The notes under the pieces: generated by a model
The model's database searches: none
The model's input: the letters and a program-made list of their open reading frames with translations, nothing else
What the model was told of the DNA's origin: nothing
Source: Thuidium tamariscinum
Taxonomy: Eukaryota > Streptophyta > Bryopsida > Hypnales > Thuidiaceae
Direction of reading: 5' to 3'
Assembly (NCBI GenBank): GCA_947034885.2
Contig: OX344751.2
Location: 19,840,001 to 19,904,000, forward strand
DNA length: 64,000 nt
Shown: positions 24,768-36,463 of the stretch, in pieces
Layout of the letters: each line of letters opens with the position of its first letter
Numbering within the stretch: the stretch's first letter is position 1
Program-made: the position numbers and the translations under genes

Positions 24768-27700
24768 CTACAATTTTTCAGTGAAGAAATTAATTACAGG
24801 CGACTGTATTTCTTTGACACTTTGAATGAGGCGAAGTTCCAGTTGCTTGGTTTTTGGCTTTGGTAGAACCCCTGCCTCGTCATAACCTGCGATGGTATTC
24901 CTTAGCACAGCCTGAAAATACACAAGGCGTCAGAATTTCATTCCCGAGACAAATCTATTCCATTCGTTACGTAAAATGCAACAACTTCAAGACGAAGGAA
25001 AACTAATGCTAACCATCAAACATTCGTGGAAAAAATCATGCAGAAAGGAATACGATATTGTGAATGTGAGATGTCCTACTTGAAGGCTCGATACCGCAAG
25101 CTCTGCTGCTTTATCCAAATCATCTGGAAATTTCTGCAAAAAACAATCACGAAACCACTAAGGTAGAAGGCTCTTAAATGGAGCGGGTTCTAAAATGGTG
25201 CCCTACATTAAATGTAGAGTATTTGTACATGTTGCTTTTTCATAGCCTTCAGCAGTGTACTGACAGTGTACATTGTAGCTAGGGCACCATTTTACAGCCC
25301 TATGCCCCTTCAACTTCAAAATTTGATAACTAATTCAAAAAAGCTCAGAAAAATATGAAACGACTTGGGTTAGATGTCAATTCTACTTGTTTTTCAAGGA
25401 AAATTTACTGAAAAATATTTATAGAGGTTTTACCTCCCTGAAATTCTGTTTCAGTCCTTAGATGGTCCATTATAGGACCTCTTACCTTACTGTCTCAATC
25501 CACTTCTTATAAAAAATTTAAGAAATTACTCTCAGCCAATTTTAATAATACCATCAATACCGATCTTGGAAATTTGCAAGTGCTTCAGGAACAACTCACG
25601 ATGGACAGTAAAGTCATCACAACAGCAGACTAACCCATTATGACCAGAAACTTACGTGACTCCATCCCAATAGAAGTGCTGTCATTAGATCTCCAGTTCC
25701 CTGTAAGTTTTCAGTACATAAAGCGAGAGTATTAGAAGCCTTCATCGAAAAAAAGCTGTCAGAAGTTATTACACAAACTAGGTATCAATAAGCAGGGAAG
25801 AATAACAGATGATGTTTAGGATTTGCTCAGACCCTGCCTCCAGCAACAAATAGCGCCAACTAGCTAGCTAGTGCCTTAGATGGACAATAAGTAACCTCCT
25901 ATGTCACTTACACAAGGTAAGTAACAGGGGATAAGAGATTTTAGTTCGCTAAAGTATCATTACTTGGATGGCTGCGGGTGGAATTGGCACTTCAAGCCAT
26001 TGGTATGGAAACGATTATCTATCTTGAGCACAGCTCGGGGAGTTAAATCGTGGAAATGGATGTAAATTCAACGCCAGTTAGTTAGCAGAAACTAGCACCA
26101 ATTGACTACCTGACGCTACTTTGATAGTGCGGGCACCGAGCAACTGATTCCAGTTAGCAAAAGTCGCTATTTGGTGGGTGCAGGAGGGGTCTTATAGGCA
26201 GAAATGAGAATGAATATACAGGATAATAACAATCGCTATAGAACTAGATAACAATGGTCAGAAACAAGTCGCAACAACGTAACCTTTATGCTCTTCCAAA
26301 TGACCTAGGAGGGTGAAGTAAAATGCTTTAAAAATGCTGGCAGGTGAAATTGCCATGCATTCTGTACAAAAGATAAATAACAAAAGGGGTTCAACCTCGC
26401 ACCATACAGATTGTTCTCAGACACGAAGTAACTAGATTTGGGCGTACAGTAATGTACCGTAAAGTAAGAATGTAGCTTTGGTAAGACTATTTTGAACTGT
26501 TTCGGTGCCTTTCCCTGCATGACCCACAATGACAACACCTCATAAGCCTCAACCTTTTAAATGGCATAAAGAAGTCTTCCAGTTCAAGAATGACACTTAG
26601 AAATATTTGTATGCAAAAGATATAAGAGGCCAGAATCCAATTGATAGATTCATTAAATCCATGTCTCAATTTCAAAATCCTTGAGGTGAACATTGTGCAA
26701 TGCTATTCAATTTAATACCGACACGCTTTTGGGAACATGCTCGGTTTTGAGCGATCCTACCTCATTCCTTTGGTCATTGTAATGAATTGCTGGACTGGAC
26801 AAGTTAATTCCATGAAAACTAGATGCATCCTGAAAATTATATCACAAATCCTTTCATCACACTAAATGAGCCCAGAAATCACAGGACTTACTTTGCTTTG
26901 TACGTGGCTGCCAAGGACTGTCAGCATGTTGTCTATTGATAGACTTGTGATTACCACCTGCAGACAAATGATTCAGAGTTTCACATTAGTAAGAATAAGG
27001 CCACCTTCCATGATGCACGCCACAATATAAGTTCAAAACATATCTACATCTGATTATCTTTTGCTAGTCGAACAAAAAATACAACGGGTACAGTTAAGAC
27101 TTTTTACACCCTCGCTGGTATCAGGCGTGCCTAAATAAATGTTAGACATTGAAGTTATAGAGTATAATGGGACGAAGATTGGACATTTCAGATGAAATCT
27201 TGGATGAAAATGGATGTAGAGTGTGTAAAAGTTGACCAACATTTATCAACAAAACTAAAACTATTGGCCAACTCATGTCTATTAGGAAAGCCAGTACCTT
27301 CGAAGGACCTGCAGCATGCAGATCAGCACAAGCTTGCAATGCCTCTGCCTCTGTTTCAATACTGCCAACTTTGCCTTTCAGTTTCCTCTTTTAAAGATAA
27401 ATTTTTTTCTAAGACAGGAAAGAGGAATATGGATGGTACTGAGCAGTTTCCAATTCATACATCAAACTAGCAAAAAGAGAAGGGGAATATTTTGAGAATG
27501 TTAATACACATGAGCATTTAGAAAATAGTTCTTCCAATTTGAATCAAAACAAGGCACAGTGACGCTACCGACGACCAGTGAGTTGTTCCGCTTCAAAATG
27601 ATTTGGTGTAATCATAGTTGCCACTGGAACTACCTGCAACAAATTGGAAATGTTCCACAGATTTATAATCCATTGAGGTCTATCTACATGCGAACCATAG

Positions 27701-29601
27701 ATAAAATCAATCCAATACCATCAAGACGGAACATTACAATGTTCAAGAACCAGGAAATCTTCTTTTCAGAGAAGCTCCGTCCAGGTCAAGTGGGCCAGAT
27801 CAACACATCAATTCCATGCATAATCCTACAAGGTGTAATGTTAGGCTTCCGAGTAGAATAGCATCAAAATAAAACAGAATTCAAACAAGGATGTCAAAAA
27901 AACTGAGAAGTATCAGGGCTAATCCAAGGAACAAGTGAAAGAGAATATTACCTTTTCTCGATATACAGGAACCAGTTCTGGCGTCACGTAAAATTTTCCA
28001 TCGTCACCCATCACAGGATCACATACTGGAAAAAGAGCATCCCAAATGCTTTAGTCATTTTTATTACTTTCAATTCTTACAATCCCGTTGAAGATAATTA
28101 CGGTAATTCAGTACACCAAATACAACATCATCTGTGGACCACAGTAATTACGAGACACCACAGTAATATATACGTAGTACATAATCCAAGTTTAGTGTGA
28201 CATTAATGACCAGCTTGGAAGCTGCAAAATAGCTCACAACCTTCTTGGACATCAATTTTTGAGAGTCACATCAATTTTTCACAAACTGCAATGGAACAAC
28301 CACAGTAAATAGTGTGTTTAACGTAGTAAATATCTCGAGGTATTATCAATTACAACATTTAGTCTAGTTGTAATTCTACAAGTAGGGAGCGACAGAAAAT
28401 GGAAAACAGGAAAAAGTACGATACCGTAAATAAGGTTCGGGTTCACAGAGCGGAGCTTCTCCACCACACGCAATACTGTTTCCAAGAATGAGACTGATCC
28501 TATGTACCCTGCCTCAAAAAATGAGATCGATCAAAACCAGAACTAACCGAAAGAAAATTTCACATAACAAGACTCAGAGAAATACAATGCTCAGATCAAC
28601 AAAATATTACAGATAGCTTAACACCTACAAGTGCCAAAGCTAAAAATTGAAAGCCCACTTTTGAAGCTCATAGTCAATTATAATAAGTGTCAAATCATAT
28701 TTCTATCATACAAAAATCTAGGTTATAATTTCTTCTTTCTGTGGTACAATTATTTCTAAGTGATTCATTTCATTTCCTACAGATGTTAGCGACCACTTTT
28801 GGTCATGAGGGGTCTCAGGGGGTAAATCAGCTGTAACTCTTTTGATAGAGAATTAGATGAAGTAAATATTCAAACCTGTCAAAAGATGGGTATAACTCAG
28901 TAGTTCATTTGCTTCAAGGCCTTCAATGAGCGCCCACAACTGATCCCCATCCAGTACCTGACCCTTCACCGTTCCATAACCTGCACTCTCCTTTCTCCAC
29001 ATCCCTCTGTTCCTCCATCAGTCCCAGCCCCACCATGATGTCTTTTCAATGTTATGTTGCTAACCCTAAAAGACTGCAAGGGTTGAATTATTCCATTTGA
29101 AGACCTTGACTGCCTACAACGATCAGCATTCGAACGAAACTCTTTGCTCCAAGATCCTAAGCAATGTGAAATAAATACTGACAGACTTCCCCTTCCAACC
29201 CTAAGACGGTTGAAAAAAAATTCATCATTCCTTTCTGCAGTCCTGACTGCCAGGTAGAGCGCAATGTTGAAGAAAATGAAGAACAAGAAACATGCCTGTG
29301 TGGTTCGAGAACTGAACGGAGTTGATAGGATCCACATCGAACCCTAAAAGTTGCAAAGGAAAGACGGCAGCCTTATTTCCCACATATCCCTGTGGTCATG
29401 AAAACCATACATTATTCAAGACCGTCAAAATTCATGAGCTAAGTATTACCTACAGCCATTGTGCGTCACAACACCCAACAGAAGTACCAAATTCAGAAAC
29501 ATGCGTCGGCTGGGTTTGCTTACATGAACGGTGTGAGATTGGATGCTGAGAACTCGGCCAGCAGAAGGTAAAGTAACGTCGGTCACCATCGGAGGCGCCA
29601 T
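24768..29601 (-). CDS. PDXK: Pyridoxal kinase (vitamin B6 salvage), 13 exons
   Basis: This ATP-dependent kinase phosphorylates pyridoxal, pyridoxine and pyridoxamine to make pyridoxal 5'-phosphate and its relatives. It is the plant SOS4 family, of the ribokinase fold. In transcription order the exons are 29524-29601, 29296-29389, 28876-28980, 28425-28508, 27952-28025, 27569-27633, 27298-27361, 26892-26957, 26761-26829, 26458-26514, 25656-25700, 25080-25133 and 24768-24911. They total 999 nt: 332 residues plus stop, with matching phases throughout. Visible motifs are [11 protein letters not shown] near residue 15, [16 protein letters not shown] at 27, VCDPVMGD in exon 5, [12 protein letters not shown] in exon 6, and the GTGD anion-hole motif at 253-256 with the presumed catalytic Asp256. 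The start follows the family (MAPPMVTD). Intron 2 uses a GC donor. Exon 9 adds 23 residues that I do not recall in relatives. Intron 11 carries a small transposon. The gene looks intact. Confidence 0.96.
25161..25487 (+). mobile_element. TA|AGGTAGGAGGT element, copy 4, inside PDXK intron 11
   Basis: A 327-bp element beginning AGGTAGAAGG and ending CTCTTACCT, with TA on both sides (25159-25160 and 25488-25489). Family landmarks are present, including CTTAAATGGAGC, a GTTGCTTTTTCATAGCC block and a GGTTAGATGTCAATT block. It sits between PDXK exons 11 and 12 and leaves both splice sites untouched. It makes up most of that 522-bp intron. Confidence 0.8.
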
Positions 29602-30800
29602 ACTGCTCCTTGTTCGCACTCTCACGAATTCCCTGCTGTGGTACCGCAATTCTCTTCCAACACCCAAGTCTCTGCCCACCAGACTTACCCTGCACACAAA
29701 ACAACCAAACTCTATGGCTTGAAGTTTACATCCCCAAACGCAATCAAAACCCATCCCCAAACCCGAGACAAGTGGCAGAATCCACGACAACCGGATTAAA
29801 TCCTACACCACTACAGTCACCCCACCCCACCCCTTCAAAAAAGAATCCGAAACCCATGCCAGACAATTTGGGTCGAACACGACCCAAAACCTCACTGAAC
29901 CCTAAAACCCTCAAAAAAACAAAATAAGGAACCAAGGAAGTGCCTCGATATCATTGCGCGTGAGCAACAACAACACCTACCACCACCCAGAAAAACATCG
30001 ACACTCTCCTTGCTACCTGTCTTTCTTCAGGGGATAAACGCCCCTCCCCCAAAATCAGCCAACCCTACAGCACTCCCACCGCAATTAACCTAAATTCGGA
30101 CCACGCAATTGCGCACCCACATCGACGAAAACATTCCGGAATGTTCCTCAAGAATCTTACACACTTGCAATGCTTGTCAATGTGCGGACTCCAAGAATGC
30201 GAACTCTCAAAAAAAAATTTCAACCGAAAGAGCAATACCCTGGAAAATTCAAATTGCCTCTCCAGATGAGTTTTGTCAAGTCCAGCAACGCAATGAATGC
30301 TGATCGTAATCAAATCAAATCAAAGCCATTTCTAGCAATTTCCATGACATTCCATGAATTCCAAGCAAGAAATTCCTTTCGTGCCAGGAGTCCCTCCACC
30401 GTGCTACGTGCAATCCCAATTCAGACCAGTATTTTCCACCCCAATAGGACGAACAAAGAGCACGCATCAGGTCTTGGATGACGAACCTGAAAGAAGCAGG
30501 TGCAATGAGATTCATGAGGATGTCTTGTGGCCAGATGGGGATCGAGCGGCGATGAAGGAAAACTTTGAATGGGGTGTGTGGAAATCCACGTGAATGAAAG
30601 CTACTGCTGCAGGTGGTTCACTTGCCATGCCGGAAGTGGGCTTTTCGTTGGGAAGAATGATGAGTGTGCTGCTTCGTCTGGGCTTTCCGGGAGAGACGGA
30701 CGGACGGAGCTTGGGTTGTGAATTTAGGGTTGGAAGCAGTGATCTCAAAACAGATTCAGGGTTTTTAGCCAAATGTTCATTTTTGGAAGATTTTTAAAAA
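29602..30800 (-). promoter_or_regulatory. Probable PDXK promoter and 5' leader
   Basis: This is GC-richer than the surrounding DNA and lies directly upstream of the PDXK start. A good splice acceptor on the minus strand (TTTTGTGTGCAG, at about 29693) suggests an intron in the 5' leader. If the leader is instead unspliced, the frame stays open upstream to an ATG near 29754 and would add about 51 residues. Several short open frames on both strands are not conserved-looking. No TATA box or start site can be fixed from sequence alone. Confidence 0.45.
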
Positions 30801-30878
30801 TTTACACAAAGGGCATGAAAAAATTAAGTAGAAAATGAGTGAAATTTAGCCAGTTTTGGGATCACTGGTTGGAAGGTA

Positions 30879-31045
30879 AGGTAGGAGGTCCATAAAACCC
30901 CCATTTAACTAATTTTGGGAGGGCAAACTTCTTGAATTTAAAAATATATATTTTTTCTTTGAAAGACAATTGGAATTGGCATCTAACTCAAGTTGTTTCA
31001 TATATATTGGAGCTTTGTGGAATTAGTTATAAATTGAAATTTCAT
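30879..31045 (+). mobile_element. TA|AGGTAGGAGGT element, truncated copy 5
   Basis: The left end AGGTAGGAGGTCC follows a TA. The family interior runs to about 31045 (a GACAATTGGAATTGGCATC block, then TTGTTTCATAT and AATTAGTTATAAA). The right half is missing, so the copy is broken. It lies just upstream of the probable PDXK promoter region. Confidence 0.65.
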
Positions 31046-32242
31046 ATTTATTGATGCTGAAATGCAAAAAGGAAACTAAAACAATAAAAAGAGTTCATTT
31101 TTTGAAATGTATTCTCTTTGCATATTGGTGGTCAACGATCTCAAAACTGGCTAATATGCATAGTTTTTCTACCAAAAAAAGACGTGAAAAATGTACAAAA
31201 GAAAAATGTCTCCCCTTAAAAGATTTTGAGACAAATCTCTGAGCTGCGGCTGCAACATGTCACCAATCTAATTCATCATCCAATTGGTAAATAGCATCGA
31301 CTTGCTAACTCTTTTTCATCCAATCGCGTTGGAGTCACCATGTCTGTCAATTTTGGAGCAAGGTGGCTACATCCAATGGTTTGAAATAGTATAGAAACTT
31401 TTGCTACAATGTCAAGAGAAGTTTCAATTCTACAATTCTGTGTTTAGCCTTAATGCTCCTGTTGATGCTCCTCGTTAGCTTTAATGGTGATTAACATTCC
31501 TTTGTAATCGTTGCCGTTCATTCATTGTTGTCACTCTCGAGATCAGTGCCTCGATTTTCATGAGTGCATGCTAAGTTTTGAAAATCCTTTTCCTCCTTGA
31601 AGGTGTTTGAATGTGCTCCGCCAAATTTGGCCAATTCCTTACTGCATTGAGATTTGCACAATGTAGTTTGGACTCTAGAGAGTTAGGCTTGTGATTCTGG
31701 CGAACGGGGTGATTGGTGAATGTTTGAACAGTCCTTCTCGAATTTGAGGACTTGAGGTCTTCATAATTGACAATATAATAAATACAGGTTTATGATCTTG
31801 CACCTTTACATTGTCATGTGCATTTCGTTTATCTTTGTCACCATTGTGTTTGTTGCTTGGATAGTAGGAGTACTCATGTTGTTCAGTTGGTGCCTTGGCG
31901 ACTTTGAAGATTGAACCCTTCCATTGATGTTTGCTCTAGTACATCTAGTGATATCGTGTTGTCAATGGCGTTTATTGTTGGCGTTCTTCAATTGGCAATT
32001 TGGTGGCTCTGATTTGTTTTGCATTGGTTTCTGTGTTATGCCTTTGTTTACTTTTGCTTTAGACCTAGGGAATTGGGGTGGAGTATTTGGCTGCAGCTTG
32101 TGGAATTGCGGTAGGGGGTTTGGGTGCAAATTGTTGACTTGGGGACTTGAGGTGCGTTGTTTGGCTGCATTGCTGCAGGTTTTGGATTTGAAGTGGGGTG
32201 TTTGGGTGCACGATCAAACTCCAACAACGAGTGATTTTATAT
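31046..32242. other. Gene-free stretch upstream of the hAT relic
   Basis: No recognisable gene. The open frame at 31924-32388 is Trp/Gly/Leu-rich and overlaps the hAT relic in another frame, so I treat it as a shadow. Part of this may be the untranslated 5' portion of the transposon, but I could not find its terminal repeats. Confidence 0.4.
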
Positions 32243-33746
32243 TAGCGCGGTACTCCAATCTGCTCAATGGCACTCCGATTGAAATTGCTAGACAATTTTT
32301 GTGTTCGGACTTTTGGCTCGACTCGCAATACGAGTGGTGCGGGAAAGTATTTGATGCCGCCATTGCCAAGCATTACCCACATTTCTGAGACTCGCTTGGA
32401 GGATTCACTTCCGATGCCGCCTCTTACTTGTCCTCCGTTGGAAGCGACTGTCATATCTCCAATTCCGACAAGCGCGAGCATCTATGAGGGCTCTACGTCG
32501 GGAAAAAGGAACAAATTGGTGCTAGCGGTAGGACAAAAGAAAAGCAAAACCGCACCCAATACTATCACTTGGTGTTGGCAAGAAGTATGGACTTGTAAAT
32601 TTGCACGGGCAAAAGGTGAATTCAACTCTGATGGCGATTTGGTTGGGGTCGTTTGTCAAAGTTGCACAACCGTCATGGGGAGACGCAAAATCATGGTTCC
32701 AAAATTGGACATTATAGAGAAACATGAAGGCAAAACATAGCTGCCAAGAGGCTGGGGTCCTAGAACCTCATCTAAAGAAAGGAGAACGTTTACATCAAAT
32801 GAAACTGTCAACATTTGAAACTCTGTAAGCTCTGGATCAGGCAAAAGAACGTTGGATCTGTAGTTGAGCAACTGCTTGGTCGCTTGGAGGGCAACTTTAA
32901 GAAAAAGGGAGTCTAATTTTCAACCTTCTTGTATATTCTTCTTCATGGTCGTCCAATGTGTGATTATGAGAGGCAATAGCAGTTGCTAAAGCAACTTAAG
33001 GTAAAAAATCTTCCTAGAAAGCATTGGTTTGAAACTACAGGTTGGGAGATGAGTGAACTCTTGCATGCATTTGTTCTTATTGCTTTGAAAGGTATTGTTC
33101 ATGCTGCTATTATAATTTCAATTAGTGCTGATGAAGTTATAGTTGTGGACAACACATGTTGGGTGGGTGTCTACATTTATGCCATGTAGAGTTGGGAGAG
33201 GATGCATCATCTATTGCACCTCTCTTATATTTCTAAGAATGGAACTGCAAACCATTTGATTGATGTTATCATGCATGTTTTGTTGGGTGAGGGTGGCTTA
33301 TCTCGTGAAGAAATTGCTTATAAGTTGGTTTGTTTTGGTGCTGATGGAGTAAGCACGTTCCAAAGCACAAAAACGGATGTGACAACCCAAATCCGTGAGA
33401 AATGGGCCCCATTTCTCATTGGTGCCAATTGTGTAAGTCACTGTTTGAACCTTGTTGTTGAGACATTGTTGAAGTTTCTGATGATCGCCCGACTTGAGAC
33501 CTTGTTTCAATCTATTTATGCTTACTTCTACTACAGCAACCACCGTCACGCTAAGTTGCAAAGACTCGCTAATCTCATGGAAATTAAAAGTAATAAGATG
33601 GTAAGAAACGTTGAAACCACATGGATATCTATGAAGAGCCCTGCTACTTGAATTAAGTCCAAGTATTGCATGCTCTTAATAAAGATGGGGATCAATATGA
33701 CCTCTATCCTTGGTCACAAGCCGCAATCTGGGCCTGCTGAGAATTT

Positions 33747-33942
33747 CACTATAAGAAATTTGTATTTTAGATGATGGATTTTAGGTGACATCTAATGTAG
33801 CAACCTATGTTTTTATGTCCGAACCAATGTTTGCCATAATATCAAGATATTATGGCGGATGTTAGTTTGAACATAAAAACACATGTTGCTACATTGGATG
33901 TTACCTAAAATCCGTCATCTAAGATACAAGTTTCTTATAGTG
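33747..33942. mobile_element. CACTA-type non-autonomous element inserted in the hAT relic
   Basis: A 196-bp element with inverted ends CACTATAAGAAA and TTTCTTATAGTG, and a 3-bp duplication TTT on each side (33744-33746 and 33943-33945). CACTA (En/Spm) elements have ends starting CACTA and make 3-bp duplications. Most of the element is one long imperfect inverted repeat centred near 33845. It splits the hAT core, whose reading resumes on the far side. Confidence 0.88.
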
Positions 33943-34312
33943 TTTTGATTTGTTGGTTGATGTGGAATTGCTCCTCTTCCTAGCCTGCTTTATTTCCTTA
34001 GTGAATACTATGCACAACTTGATGAAGCTATCTTAATCTCGTGATATTTTCATTTGTGATTTTCTGGAAGTTGTAAAGCTGTGCCAGGGGAAGCTAGCTT
34101 GCATGTTCCTAAACTTTGCAACAACTTATTCCAAAGTTGACTTCCAACGATATAGTGAGCTTGTCTCTCTATCCTGCCCCGATGTCCCTTTGACCTAGCA
34201 ACTACTTAACGTAGTCTCAAGTATCTCACACTTGTTGTTCAAGTTTGAGAAATCACAAGTCTATGGCCGTTGCTATGACAAGTAAACGGGGAATCACATC
34301 TTTGTGACACAA

Positions 34313-34540
34313 CTCTAGAAGAAAACCATGTTAAAATCTGTGAAAACACGTCATGTAGTTTGTGTTGAGTTCCTATTTCAAAACGCAATGAAAATGCAGT
34401 CAAAATGCAAAAAAACACAAAAAAAACATTTTTTGTGTTTTTTTGCATTTTGACTGCATTTTCATTGCGTTTTGAAATAGGAACTCAACACAAACTACAT
34501 GACGTGTTTTCACAGATTTTAACATGGTTTTCTCCTAGTG
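34313..34540. mobile_element. Fold-back CACTA-type element inserted in the hAT relic
   Basis: A 228-bp near-perfect palindrome. Arms of about 110 bp pair around an A/T-rich centre near 34427 with almost no mismatch. The right end reads ...TCCTAGTG, so the end repeat is CACTAGGAGAAAACC. The left end has changed to CTCTAGAAGAAAACC. A CAA duplication flanks it (34310-34312 and 34541-34543). It would fold into a very long hairpin if transcribed. Confidence 0.88.
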
Positions 34541-34666
34541 CAAGAAGACTACAATAGAATTCAAGACAATGTTGAGGACCAATTTTCAGGCAAGGTCCTT
34601 CATTTCTAATCTTTTTTTAGTTTTGGTTTTCTATTGTTTAAATGTTTCACCTTTTATGTATACCTT

Positions 34667-34901
34667 ACAATGTTGGATTGACATTAGGCTTCCAATTATT
34701 TGTGTTTGCTTCATGTGAATATTTGCAATGTTGGATTGACATTGGACTTCCAATTTTTTTTGTTTGCAGCTTCATGTAAGTATTTGCAAGGTTGGATTGA
34801 CATTAGGCTTCCAATTTTTTTTGTTTACTTCATATAAGTGTTTGCAATGTTGGATTGACATTTGGCTTCCAATTTTTTTTGTTTGCCACATGTTAGTGTT
34901 T
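34667..34901 (+). repeat. Four-unit tandem repeat, about 58-62 bp
   Basis: Units share ATGTTGGATTGACATTAGGC, then TTCCAATTTTTTTTGTTTGC and a short CTTCATGTAAGT-like tail. They follow one another without gaps. They lie between two coding fragments of the hAT relic, in what may have been an intron or later inserted DNA. Confidence 0.8.
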
Positions 34902-35551
34902 CTAGAGTTGGGCAACTAGGAGTTTAGGACTCAAAAGAGGTCTTGGTCACCGCCGTGCTACAATGGTAGTGGCTTACTGACAATCCCTTTTGTTGTAACG
35001 TGTGATAAGATTTTTTGTGATACAACCAATTGTTGTCTTTGTTTGTCCATGGTGGATTTGATTCTGCCACTAGAAACAATAGTATCTGAAATTCAATCTT
35101 CCAATTTTTTGTGTTAGCTTGTTGAGCTTATGAGCGCATAGAAGAGATTGTTTTCTGTTTTGAAACATGATTAGTTCATTCTTGCAATTAAAGGTAACAA
35201 GAGGTCAACTTTGATTTCCTGATTTTTTTTTGTTGCCTTTGCGACTTCAATTCATTGCTGTAGATCGAAGTATCAGTAGTTCAATTTAGGTCTTTTAGTT
35301 TCGTTAGGTTTCGTTACAAGTTCATGAGCTGAAATAATGGTTTGCAATTTTTTTTGGCTTCATCACTGTATGAATTCACGTAGAACGAGTAGATAGTGAA
35401 TCACTAGTTTTCTTTTTCTTTACTACCTTACTAAATTACTAGTGCATATAAGAGTTGAACGAATGAATCTTAGGAGTTTATTTTTTATTTTTTTATATGT
35501 TTCCATTGTTCTTGTTTTTCATTGTTTAGTGTGGCATTGCGAGTTGGAAAC
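34902..35551. other. Non-coding DNA between hAT fragments
   Basis: This is T-rich sequence with no protein resemblance. It separates the hAT segment ending near 34600 from the next at about 35890, and is either a former intron or secondary insertion DNA. Confidence 0.4.
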
Positions 35552-35849
35552 GTAAGAGGATTTTTCAAGGCTCTCAGAGACTGTTTCAACCATGTTCCCC
35601 AGTTTGAGAACCGGTCAGATTAAATAATAAATAAATAATAAATAATTTTAAAAAAATTCAAAAATTCAAAATTCAAAGTTTTAATTTAAAAAAATTATTA
35701 TTATTAGTATTATTATTGAAAAATTAATTAAATGTTATTATCTGATGTGGCAATCTTTTGGCCCCATAGATTACATATGTGGCAGCTTTCAGCAAGTTCC
35801 CACTGTTCGGGAACTCGCGGTCTTCTACACTAGCTGAAAATCTTCTTAT
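35552..35849. mobile_element. TAAGAGG-ended element, copy 2, inside the hAT relic
   Basis: The left end is GTAAGAGGATTTTTCA and the right end TGAAAATCTTCTTAT, with about 298 bp between the outer bases. The interior has an AT-only block and then GATGTGGCAATCTTTTGG and GGGAACTCGCGGTCTTCTAC. The last two motifs occur in reverse in the copy at 40486. Non-coding. Confidence 0.78.
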
Positions 35850-36053
35850 GTGCAGACTGCCTTTGAACGGCATTGCTTTGTCAATTTGTCATGTATTCAT
35901 TTTTAATAAGATGTTCCTGAAATTTGCAAAGATGGCTCAATGCTTGTGTGACAAGCTTGACTGGAGGTTCCTCCAACAAGATCTTTTGGATGAATTTGGG
36001 ATAATCTATCCCCAGTACTAGTGCCAGGATAGTGAAGGCGAGAGTTTTCCCTA

Positions 36054-36463
36054 AGGTTGTCGGCTCTATAATGGAGCATCTAAGGACTGGTCCCCTTTTT
36101 TATGTATTTACTTGAATGGAAATATTTTTGGTCCATTTTTCAGAGAAAGAAAAATTGAAGAGGAATCTAACACAAGTGGTTTCATAATTTTTGACGCATT
36201 TTTGAATTAGTTATGAATTTTCAAAGGAGATGTGCCGTAGGTCCCTATTTTATGTCTCTAGGTCTTCCATGAATGGTTCACTTGCAATTTCTAAAGAAAG
36301 ATGGAAAAGCAAAGAGCATGATTGGCTCTCACTATTCCCAATGCATCTTTTCTTGATTCATTCAATGAATGTGGAGGTCCATTTAAGAACCACCAATTGT
36401 TCATTTTATAGCTTTTTATAGGGTCCATTCTTAATACCCGTTCCATTTTAGAGTCGACTACTT
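36054..36463 (+). mobile_element. TA|AGGT element, copy 6, inside the hAT relic
   Basis: Inverted ends AGGTTGTCGGCTC and GAGTCGACTACTT are flanked by TA (36052-36053 and 36464-36465). Just inside the left end is the family block ATAATGGAGCATCTAAGGACTG. It interrupts the hAT relic between the YPQY segment and the dimerisation region. Diverged ends suggest an older or subfamily copy. Confidence 0.7.

Noticed and set aside
29610-29927. Pro-rich open frame opposite the PDXK leader
   Set aside because: It arises from C-rich leader sequence on the other strand and has no recognisable domain or conserved start.
31924-32388. 154-codon Trp/Gly/Leu-rich open frame
   Set aside because: It overlaps the hAT relic in a different frame, its composition follows TTGG/GGTT-rich DNA, and no domain is visible.
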